This document shows, piece by piece, positions 29,101 to 36,662 of a DNA stretch of 64,000 bases; position 1 is the first letter of the stretch; each line of letters starts with the position of its first letter. Source of the stretch: Rapana venosa (Eukaryota > Mollusca > Gastropoda > Neogastropoda > Muricidae); assembly GCA_028751875.1 (NCBI GenBank), contig CM054155.1, positions 4,557,745-4,621,744 on the forward strand, in the 5' to 3' direction. The notes beneath the pieces were generated by a model. That model saw only the letters and a list, made by a program, of their open reading frames with translations. It ran no database searches and was not told the DNA's origin. The position numbers were made by a program, and so were the translations under genes.

Positions 29101-32100
29101 TAATAAAATCTTTAGAAATAAATGGTTACAAATTTCAATACATAAGAAACTGGTGGTAAGGATTTATTACAATATTAAAGGTATGTTTCTTCTAACTAAA
29201 AACGCCCCAAAAAAACCCAACCCCCAAAACCCCAATAGCCTTCCCTGGCAAAGACACCATATATACCACTTCACCTAGGATGAAATACAATACCTCCACA
29301 TGCACACACATTCTGTGTATAATAAACACTACGCAAATAGTGATAGCAAACATCACCAGCAGTATTACTAACTGTATACTTCCTATCATGGATCAGGAAA
29401 CCTGTATTACCAACAACAAAACATATCCAAACTAACACTACATGCAGACAATGAACACCACCACCAGCATATTTCATCATAGGCTCTCTCTGTGTTATGG
29501 ATCAGAAAACCTTCATTACTTGCAACAAAGTATCAGCATTGACACACACAGAGGCATAAATGACAGTGAATCTACGGTGAGTGATGCATCTGTTGATGGT
29601 TTACATCAACAGATGCATCACTCACCGTAGATTCACTGTCAATGATGAGAAAATCTCCATAACCTAGGATAAAATACAATAATGAATACATGTATACTCA
29701 CACAGACATCAACACCATCTTCACCAGCATCACTTACCGTTGACTCACTATAACCTAGAATAAAATGAAAGAATGAATACATACACACAGACATCTACAC
29801 CAGCATTGATCACTCACTGTGGATTCAATATAACCTAGAATAAAGTAAAATAATGAATACATACACAGAGACATCAACAGCATCTACACCAGCATTGATC
29901 ACTCACTGTGGATTCACTATAACCTAGAATAAAGTAAAATAATGAATACATACACAGAGACATCAACACCATCTACACACCAGCACTGACTGATCACTCA
30001 CCGTGGATTCACTATCACGGATCAGGAAATCCCCATTGTCAGCATGCCGGGTCAGAATTTCCTCGCACTGCTGTCGGGTGATTTTCCCGTAGTACCAGTC
30101 TCTCTCGGCCAGAGGGCCCGACACGTGGAACTGCCGACGACCTACGACACCCGGCAGAGAGGTGTTGGAGATGGAGGAGATGGACTGGGAGTGGGGGGTG
30201 GAGGACGAGGTGCTGGTGGTGCGGTCACTCTCCTGATCGGTGGCCATGGGCGTGACGTAGTTGCGCGGGATCAGGCCAGACTCCCCGCGGCTGTTCCGTG
30301 CCTGCCACCAATCCGGGTCGTCGTCAGAGGCGCGCACAATCTCCAGCTTCTCCCCTTTTTCGAAGGGCAGCTCTCCTGTGTTGGAGCCGGCGAAGGTGTA
30401 CAGTGCCAGGACGTGTTCGGGGATGTCTGGCTGGGAGCCCACACCACTGTCAGCACCGGCCGCCGTGCTGTACAAGACATTGTCGGGGTCCCCGCTGGTG
30501 TCCACTTCCACATAGTTGGAAGGGAACCAGCCCGCCGTCGTGTCGTCCTTCTGTCCTTTCCACCAGCCGTCGCTGGACTTCTCCATCACCATGACCCTCT
30601 CCGCTTTCACCAGCGACAGTTCGTCAGGGCGCTGGGCTGTGTAGTTGAACTTGACCGAGGCCGGTAGAAACTGCGCCAGCTGGTTGGTGGTGACTGGGGC
30701 GTCGGGTGGGTCGCTACGTCGCCGTGCGTTGTTGCCGTTCTGGGAGGGGAGGGGCAGGTGGAAGAAGGAGAGGTTTGCTCTTTTTGTTGCTGTTGTTGCT
30801 GCTGCTGTTGCTGCTTGGTGTCGCTCTTTTTCTTGGTCCCTTTCTTCAGCAAGGAGGAGAAGAGAGATTTCGGAGGCTTGGCCATTTTCACGTAGTTGGA
30901 TGGCACGTAACCCTGCAACCACATAATTTCTCCATTCAAATACTGTCAATGTTTTACCACAGACAAATAATCAGCTAAACATGTTACATGTTACCCTGTC
31001 ATCACAAGACTTCTTTATATATAAACAAATACTGTCAATGTTTATCACAGACACACAACAAGCTAAAGATATTACCCTGTCACAAAGATTTCTTTTATAC
31101 ACAAATACTGTCAATGCTTACCACAAAGATATAACAAGCTTGAGTTGGTATATTGATACCTGTAAGTAAGGCATTCGATATATTTTGTTGTTATTGTTAA
31201 CTTATACAGTAATTATGCCATAATGAACGCTCCGATACTTCAGGCATCAAAGCAACTTAGAAGCTAGACATGACAGTTCTTACCCATAACAGCTTTACTA
31301 TGAAGCAAGACAAATCTGATGACTCCTAAGCTTAGTGAACAAACAACTCTCCAGACAAAGGCTCCCCAACAGCATTAAGGGAAAGAAAGGTAGTAAAGGC
31401 AGCTTTGGCTGGACACTGCAGACAGTCAGTCATCTTCACATCAATCAGAATGCATTTCTCATAGAAGGTAACACTACACTATAAAAATTGACAGAAGTTG
31501 TAGTAGTGTTATTTCTACTAGCAACAGCAGTAATACTTGTAGGAGCAGCAGCGCAACAGCAGCTGAAGCAATAGCACCAGCACCACCACCACCAGCAGTA
31601 GTAGTAGTAGTAGTGGTAGTGGTAGTAGTAGTAGTAGTAGTAGCAGTAGCAGTAGTAGTAGTAGCAGTAGCAGTAGTAGTAGTAGCAGCAGTAGCAGCAG
31701 CAATACTTCACTACTAACAGTAGCAGCAGTTGCAGAACCAGCAAAGCACACTGAAACTACAGTGAAAGCTTTACAGCCCTTCAAACATTTCTTCAATGTA
31801 CGTTATAACATGCTGCCTAGCGTCTGAATTTTGTTCGTTTTATGTTTACCTTCATCAGTCTGGGCTCATTCTTCAATGCATACTATGCCGATGGATTCTT
31901 CAATCAATACAAGCTTTCTTCAGTAAATGAATCAGTTCTTCAGTACACAAAACAATGGACTCAACCAGACCAAGCGTTTTTATTTCCCTGTTGTTTGGTT
32001 ACTGTGTGTGTATGTATGCGTGCGTGCCTGCCTGCATGTGTGGAAGGAGGGTGGCTATTTTCTGATGGTAATTTTTTTTTGGAAGGGGGAGGAGGGGGGA

Positions 32101-32296
32101 TGATTTTGTTGTTTGTTTGGTTTTTCCCCCAACCTACCTGTTTGTTGTCGGCGTTTTTGACGCGCCACCAGTCCTTGCTGTTGTCCAGCAGAATGAGGCG
32201 CTCTGATTTCTTGATGGACAGCTCTTGGCCGTTCTCCGCTGTGTAGTCGTACTTGGCGATCACCACCGTCTCCTCCCCCTCTGCCATGGTAGCCAT
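24324..32296 (-). CDS. NCK: NCK/Dock-family SH3-SH3-SH3-SH2 adaptor protein (three coding exons)
   Basis: NCK adaptors are cytoplasmic proteins with no enzyme activity: the SH2 domain binds phosphotyrosine on receptors and scaffolds, and the SH3 domains bring in proline-rich actin regulators. Joining exons 32138-32296, 30002-30912 and 24324-24545 gives 1292 nt, or about 430 codons if one missing base is allowed. Numbered from the first ATG, SH3-1 covers about 6-61, a basic/poly-Q linker follows, SH3-2 covers about 140-191 ([24 protein letters not shown]), SH3-3 about 221-273 ([16 protein letters not shown]) and SH2 326-425 (WYYGK, FLIRDSE with Arg352). The order and motifs match vertebrate NCK1/2 and fly Dock; human NCK is about 377 residues, so this one is longer, mainly in the linkers. 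Both introns are GT-AG and phase 0. Exon 2 needs one frame change near 30781-30785. A second ATG at 32287 sits in a near-perfect Kozak context (ACCATGG) and fits the usual MAE start better than the ATG at 32296. Confidence 0.95.
24830..25030 (-). repeat. SINE family 1, old copy in NCK intron 2
   Basis: CCAGGCCTACTCTTCTACAA, then ATAATCTCATCGATGGACTT and AGGGGAGTGGAGTCAGTAAC follow the family order in reverse orientation, strongly diverged. Confidence 0.6.
25061..25170 (+). repeat. Short direct duplication of about 60 bp
   Basis: ACAAGTACCAAGTTTAA and ACTCTGCCCTTGTAAAAATA recur as ACAAGTACAAAGTTTAA and ACTCTGCCCTTGTAAAAATA about 60 bp later. Confidence 0.85.
26046..26106. repeat. (TA)n microsatellite
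   Basis: About 60 nt of uninterrupted TA units in NCK intron 2. Confidence 0.95.
26581..26786 (+). repeat. 71-bp tandem repeat, about 2.9 units
   Basis: Units start at 26581, 26652 and 26723 with GGTTTCTGCAGCAGCTTTCC. Units 1 and 2 look identical; unit 3 has a T-to-G change after GTAAAGAT and diverges at its end. 71 is not a multiple of three, so the open frame through it is accidental. Confidence 0.95.
27615..27760 (-). repeat. SINE family 1, old fragment in NCK intron 2
   Basis: It contains AAGACCTACTCTTCCTAAAG, CCCAAGATGCTCTGCATGCA and AGCCTCATCCAAAAGACTTA, matching the family in reverse orientation. Confidence 0.55.
28565..28690 (-). repeat. SINE family 1 head-side fragment in NCK intron 2
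   Basis: It contains AACTCCTGAGGAAAAATCCC and CATGACCACTAGGCTATCTG, equivalent to the head and first body part in reverse orientation. Confidence 0.5.
29274..30001 (-). repeat. Tandem array of decayed copies of the NCK exon-2 end plus splice donor
   Basis: Going up from about 29274 there are units that resemble the exon-2/intron junction at 30002. On the minus strand they read [12 protein letters not shown] (about 29360-29405), GFLIHNTER (about 29485-29515), [11 protein letters not shown] plus GTGAGT (29620-29660), then three shorter units with only the SEST part and a donor-like site at about 29733-29748 (CAACG/GTAAGT), 29813-29825 and 29897-29910 (CCACA/GTGAGT). The last three are about 80-88 bp apart and share the intronic filler CATCAACACCATCTACACC and a CTAGGTTATAG junction. 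The real exon end is the final member. Copy number and boundaries were judged by eye. Confidence 0.75.
29561..29641. repeat. Perfect 38-bp inverted repeat with 5-nt loop built from an exon-end copy
   Basis: The left arm 29561-29598 (starts TGACAGTGAATCTACGGTGA) is the exact reverse complement of 29604-29641, with the loop GTTTA at 29599-29603. Each arm contains the codons for DSEST and the GTGAGT donor found at the NCK exon-2 boundary. Similarity continues imperfectly a few bases outside the arms. Confidence 0.95.
30002..30912 (-). CDS. NCK: NCK coding exon 2 (end of SH3-1, SH3-2, SH3-3, first third of SH2), with a frame discontinuity
   Basis: The acceptor TTGCAG precedes GGTTACGTGCCA (G-Y-V-P), and the exon ends TCCACG before the donor GTGAGT. 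From 30912 the frame encodes [18 protein letters not shown], a Lys-rich segment and ten Gln codons. That frame then runs on without SH3-2. SH3-2, SH3-3 and the SH2 start are open in the -1 frame from about 30785 down to the donor. The exon is 911 nt, one short of a multiple of three, and phase 0 at both ends requires one more base. A one-base loss in the A5 run (T5 at 30781-30785 on the plus strand) is the simplest explanation. The exon is clearly GC-richer than its surroundings. Confidence 0.92.
30784..30813 (-). repeat. CAG/CAA tract encoding ten glutamines in the NCK SH3-1/SH3-2 linker
   Basis: Ten consecutive Gln codons, mixed CAG and CAA, follow KKKSDTK and run into an A5 stretch. Interrupted CAG/CAA tracts are prone to length change. 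The reading frame used before this tract differs from the one used after it. Confidence 0.85.
30937..31140. repeat. Three-unit tandem repeat just upstream of NCK exon 2
   Basis: Units start at about 30937, 31025 and 31102, each with CAAATACTGTCAATG, then TT/CTTA-CCACAGA and CAAGCTAAA. Spacing is about 88 and 77 bp and the units differ by small indels. The unit contains no exon sequence. Confidence 0.8.
31558..31705. repeat. AGT/AGC trinucleotide array in NCK intron 1
   Basis: Mixed AGT, AGC and AGTGGT units run for nearly 150 nt. The Leu-rich and Tyr-rich minus-strand frames here are translations of the array. Confidence 0.9.
32138..32296 (-). CDS. NCK: NCK coding exon 1 (most of SH3-1)
   Basis: The exon encodes 53 residues: [10 protein letters not shown], then [13 protein letters not shown], the ALYDY and WW parts of an SH3 fold. 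It ends ACAAACAG followed by the donor GTAGGT, leaving phase 0. The remaining SH3 strand (GYVPSNYV) starts exon 2. Splitting SH3-1 before the G-x-VPSNY strand is visible here directly. Sequence upstream of 32296 is probably 5' UTR or intron; a possible weak acceptor (GGGCAG) lies about 15-20 bases before the first ATG, so a 5' non-coding exon may lie further up. Confidence 0.93.
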
Positions 32297-35200
32297 CCCT
32301 ACCTACCCCACCTGCCCACATCAACACCACACACCTCTTACAGTGCTCTGCTGGCTTTGAGGTTTATGGACTTTTCTAGAAAGAGATTGTACCTCTTGTT
32401 TATTTCTAGAGCAAAGCATAATTCTGCATTGTATTGTATCATATTGCATTGCATTGCATTGGTATTGTATTGTATTGTAATGACTGTATTTTATTGTTTT
32501 ATTGTATTGTTCTTTCTATCACTGCAAAATTTCCTTCCAGAGTTTGGACCGCTCTCCCTGGGGAAAGAGCAAAGCAACAAAAGCAGCATTCTTTTTTCGT
32601 AAATGCATGTACATAACTTTTTTGTCTCTGTGAAAGTGGCTTTTATCCTAAAATTTTTTTATAAGAACAACTCTCTTGTTGCCTGTGGTTTTGTTGTTTT
32701 TTGTTTTTGTGGGGATTTTTTTTTTTTTTTTGGGGGGGAAGGGGGGGGCTGTTATTGGGTTGTTTTGTTGCTGTTGTTGGGGTTGTTGTTTGTGAGGGTT
32801 TTTTGGTGGGGGGTTACTTGCAACCACTAAAGTTGTCCCTCAGCTTACTCTCTCATCCAAAAGACTAGAACCCAGTTCACCAAACATGGTCTAGTGGACT
32901 GCTCTTTGTTGGCTGATCTGGTTTCTATTCTTTTGTTTAAAAAATCCTAAGAACCTACAGCAACAAAAGAACTAGTGCTTTGGCAAAATTCTGCAGTAAA
33001 AATACTAATATTAAAAACCTACACTTACACTACAGCCTAGAGAAACCAAAGTTGACAAAGGAGAGGGGGGGAGAAAAAAGTAGTATTGTAATATATGGAA
33101 TCACTCTCTTTCAAGTTTAAAGGTCTAAGGCAAATATAAAAACTGAAAATTGTGAAAATCAAAAACTCGGCAAAATGATCTAAATATACCTCATTGTTGG
33201 TTGCAACCTAAAACATGGTGAGCTGGCTACAGTGCAAGTGGTAGACTTGTGCAGAAAAAAAGGACTCTTAAAATATTACTACTAGCATGAACTGAATCCA
33301 AATGATGAAGTAATGCCAAACCTCCTGCCTACAACAAGCCAAAGATCAGACTCAGTTGTTGTCAGTTCTACTATCCCCATCTTCATTTACTGCATTATTT
33401 ACCAACTAATTCTTTTATACGTTGTGTGTTGGTTAGACTGAGGTTAGCAACAACAACAAAAGACATTTCAACCAAAAGTACAACTGCTGTAACTATAGGT
33501 ATTGCCTAGACTGGGTCTATCCACTTGTGCATTTGATATAAAAGTAGTGCTAAATTATCTCGGTATGTAGCCCTGATCAAACAAGAAGAACATGAGGATG
33601 TCTATGGAGTAGTAACAGTTATTCACTGATAACCAAAAATAAACAGACCTTGGGCAGAACTGATGATCAAAATAAGCTTTAAAATCATAAAATTTCATGT
33701 CATTCTACCAACAACAAAATTTTTATGTGATCTCTTCCTCTGAGGTCAGAATATGGCTACCTCCATGGCAAGGTACATGAAAGCAGTTATACAGTACTAT
33801 ACACAATTTTAAAATGATGTGTTCCTGTAATAAGTTTAACTTATTGATTTTAAATGTAATTATTTCTATGACTTCACAGGTAGGAATGGAGAGAAAAAGA
33901 AGAAGGAGAGATTCAGAAAAGGAAGTAGAAAAATTAATGAAGAAACACGTACACACACAGTCACACGCACGCATGCACGCACACACACACACGCATACAG
34001 AGTTCTAATTCTTTATCGCAAAACACACACACACAACACAGACACACACACACAAACAGGTACCCACAGAGAGCAGACCATTTATTTCTTTATCTATAAT
34101 TTATCAAGTCTAAAACTGGAGAAGCACGCGTGCAGCCAGTGCAGCAATAAAGAAGAGGGCGGAAGAGCTTGCAATCAATAACGCTCAGGGCATGCAGCAG
34201 AGGTGGTTGTGGCCCGTGCAGCGCTGCGCTGCGCAGCAAAGAACCCAAGCCGGCCACAGGCAGCAGAGCGGCAAGCAGCTGCTGCGGGGTTGCTGCAGTG
34301 AACTGATTGATTGATTGACAGCACGCTGCACACTCACGGCAGTTTCTGGTACTACCAGGTCGTGCATACTTTATCAGCCTACCGGGTGGAATGTACCCTT
34401 GCTATGTCCTTCGGTCTGACTGAGCCTTCCTCTCACTTTTCTGTTGGTATGGGTACCCGTTCAGTTTTATCTGAACCCAGAACACGTTCTGTTTGTGTTG
34501 TGCCGTGTGTTGTGATGGTGTGGTATAGTGTGTGTGTGTGTGTACTGTACATGTGTGTGTGTGTGTCACACTGTGTGAGAGAGAGTGCGTGCGTTCGTGC
34601 GTGTGTGTGTGTGTGTGTGTGTGTGGTGCGTGCACCAATATGTATGTGTGTGCATAGATAGATGCCTGGTCATTACACAGGGCATAAAAATAAAGCAGGA
34701 AGAAAACTGTGAAACACAAAAAGTGATAGAAAACAGATTTCAATTTCTTGCACAGAATTTCAGTGAAGTATAGACATAGACACTGTTACAAGTTTCAGTT
34801 ACAGTAATAAACCTCCAGCATGCTCACATGGGACAGATAATTCCCCATTGTGTATTTTCAATCATCAAAAAATGTTGCTCCTTGTAAGTGGCAGTTTTCC
34901 TTGAATGCATGTGTGCACACAAAAGTCTGACCCTCCACTCTACTATGCCCCCTTCTTACTATGTTAGTTTTCCGTTTCTTCCTTACCTAAGCCCCCCCCC
35001 CCCCCCCCTTTCCAACATAAAAGAACTCCCCCTCCCCACAATAGGGGATGGGGTGGGGTGGGGCGGAGAAATGCTGAGGGAATGTAGTCTTACAATTCCA
35101 AACAGTAATTTGGTAACATGCAATTTGCTTGTTCACCTGTATATTCTCTCATGATATAAATCTATAAAGAGTAATTTGTTCCAACACTTCTTCATTATTC

Positions 35201-36439
35201 TTCTGATGTTCAATAGTAACTGTTACAGGAATTTCTATTCTAACCTGAACGCTTCACATGATGACCTAACACACACACACACTCCTCTTTCAAAGCTGAA
35301 GTTTTACACCATGGCACGATAGTAACTCTTCCTCAGAGTCAGTCCTCCTCCTCCTCCACGCACTCACTCACAGTCATGGATCAATTTGTCAGACGTTAAC
35401 AACTCCTCAAGCCCAACACAAAGGGGGATAACTGCTGTTTGCACCTGTCGGGTCCAACATCACAGAGCGGCTGATACACGAGACATTCTGCCCAAGAGAG
35501 TTGTCAGTCTCCTTTGCCTCATCGCCTCACTCTGTGAAACCCATCAGTACATTCCTCTCTGCTCCTAAAGGCCCCAATGTTAAGTTGTTCATGCACAGGC
35601 CGGCCTGCTCTGCCGAGTTCTTACGGCTGTCTATGAAGCTATCAGAAACCAAAGTCAGAAACCGGATTCAAAAAGTGTGCCTGTCTACTTCAGAACAGCA
35701 GTATTTTTGAGAACTCTGGAGGAACTTTGATACTGAACATAGGTGCTAACATGTAAAAACTCATGTGCATGACTCATGTGTGTGCACACACAGATGCACA
35801 CACACACACACAAACACAGAGTTAATAATATATCACAGACACCCTAAACAAATAACATGTGATTTACAGCATGCAAAACGCATCCATTCACTCACCCACT
35901 TGCTCTCTCTCTCTCCCCCTCCCTTCCTCATAACTGTCAAACTGAAATCACATCAGCTTTCAAAACAAGCTGGCAGTGCAGGCCTGTATAAAATTATGAA
36001 TTCTCTGCACCTTGCCAAGTTGACAACTTTCTGTCATAAACATACTGGGTACGCTTGCCTGCCAAGATTTATTGAACCTCTGGCAGTGAAGGCGAGGAGT
36101 GAAAAGCAAAAAAAGGAAAGCAAAAAGGGGATGGGTGAGGGAAGGCTGGTGGCAGAGAGCAGACTCAGCAGAGGCAGAGTGTATTTATAATCATACTTTT
36201 GTTGTTGCTGTTTTGGGCTTTTTTCTTTTTTTTTCTCTTTTTTTTTTGGGGGGGGGGGGGGGGGGGAGGAAAGGGGGGTTACAGCACCAGTTATGGCATT
36301 ATGCAGACTATTATGGGATACAGAGAGAAAACAAAGGTGATTAATTCTATACCAATTTTATCAACTGTATCAGATTTTTAAAAATCATTTATCAATTTAT
36401 CAACCATTTTGTGGTCAAAAGTGGTTTTAATTGGTTTGC
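32297..36439. other. Upstream flank of NCK: repeats, no coding gene recognised
   Basis: The stretch contains SINE-2 remnants (about 32510-32905, minus), a G/T-only tract at 32690-32820, (CA)n/(GT)n runs near 33950-34060 and 34530-34625, and a GC-rich CAG/GCGC patch at 34190-34300 that could be a 5' non-coding exon or a promoter patch for NCK. A C18 run near 34993 and a long poly-G run at 36247-36265 are also present. No open frame with protein character was found. Confidence 0.6.
32510..32905 (-). repeat. SINE family 2, decayed, interrupted by a G/T tract
   Basis: Body pieces (CCGCTCTCCCTGGGGAAAG near 32549; AACTCTCTTGTTGCC near 32669; CTCATCCAAAAGACTAGAAC near 32852; CATGGTCTAGTGGACT near 32885) are in the family order but separated by G/T-only filler. 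Confidence 0.65.
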
Positions 36440-36445
36440 TTTTTG

Positions 36446-36662
36446 CGCAGCTCAGTGTTGTGTCCTTGGGAAAGACACTTTACTCCTATTTTCCTCACTC
36501 CACCCAGGTGTACAAGTGGGTACCAGCTCTGCTGGGGAAGTATCTGGCGACAGACTAGCGTCCTGTCACAGGGGTGGTGAAAAACCATCAGTTCGCTTAA
36601 CGCTACAGAAACCGGGATAAGCTCCGGCTCTATGGGCCTTCTGGCTCGAAAGAACATACTTT
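36446..36662 (+). repeat. SINE family 3, 5'-truncated copy
   Basis: From CTCAGTGTTGTGTCCTTGGG to GGCTCGAAAGAACATAC the sequence is nearly identical by eye to the 57988-58268 copy (for example CTATGGGCC against CTAAGGGCC). The tRNA-like head is absent, which fits 5' truncation at insertion. Confidence 0.85.

Larger units (their letters stand above)
24546..30001 (-). other. NCK intron 2 (5456 bp)
   Basis: The intron is bounded by GTGAGT and GCAG. It contains the array of exon-2-end copies (29274-30001), SINE fragments (about 24830-25030, 27615-27760, 28565-28690), a local duplication (about 25061-25170), a (TA)n run at 26046-26106 and a 71-bp tandem repeat (26581-26786). No other conserved exon was recognised. 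Confidence 0.85.
30913..32137 (-). other. NCK intron 1 (1225 bp)
   Basis: The intron is bounded by GTAGGT and TTGCAG. It holds a tandem repeat next to exon 2 (about 30937-31140) and a trinucleotide AGT/AGC array (about 31558-31705). No coding exon was seen inside; the long Leu-rich frames there are only translations of the trinucleotide array. Confidence 0.85.

Noticed and set aside
29274..30001. CRISPR-like or VNTR array of unrelated origin
   Set aside because: The units carry codons and a donor from the adjacent exon, so they derive from it; there are no regular spacers.
30044..30667. Plus-strand open frame of 207 codons opposite NCK exon 2
   Set aside because: It is the antisense shadow of a GC-rich coding exon; the minus strand has clear SH3 and SH2 motifs and splice sites.
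30775..30815. Programmed -1 frameshifting in NCK
   Set aside because: No X-XXY-YYZ heptamer lies in the zero frame at the A5 run and no recoding is known for NCK; an indel is simpler.
31445..31796. Poly-Leu and poly-Tyr open frames
   Set aside because: They are translations of a trinucleotide microsatellite in NCK intron 1.
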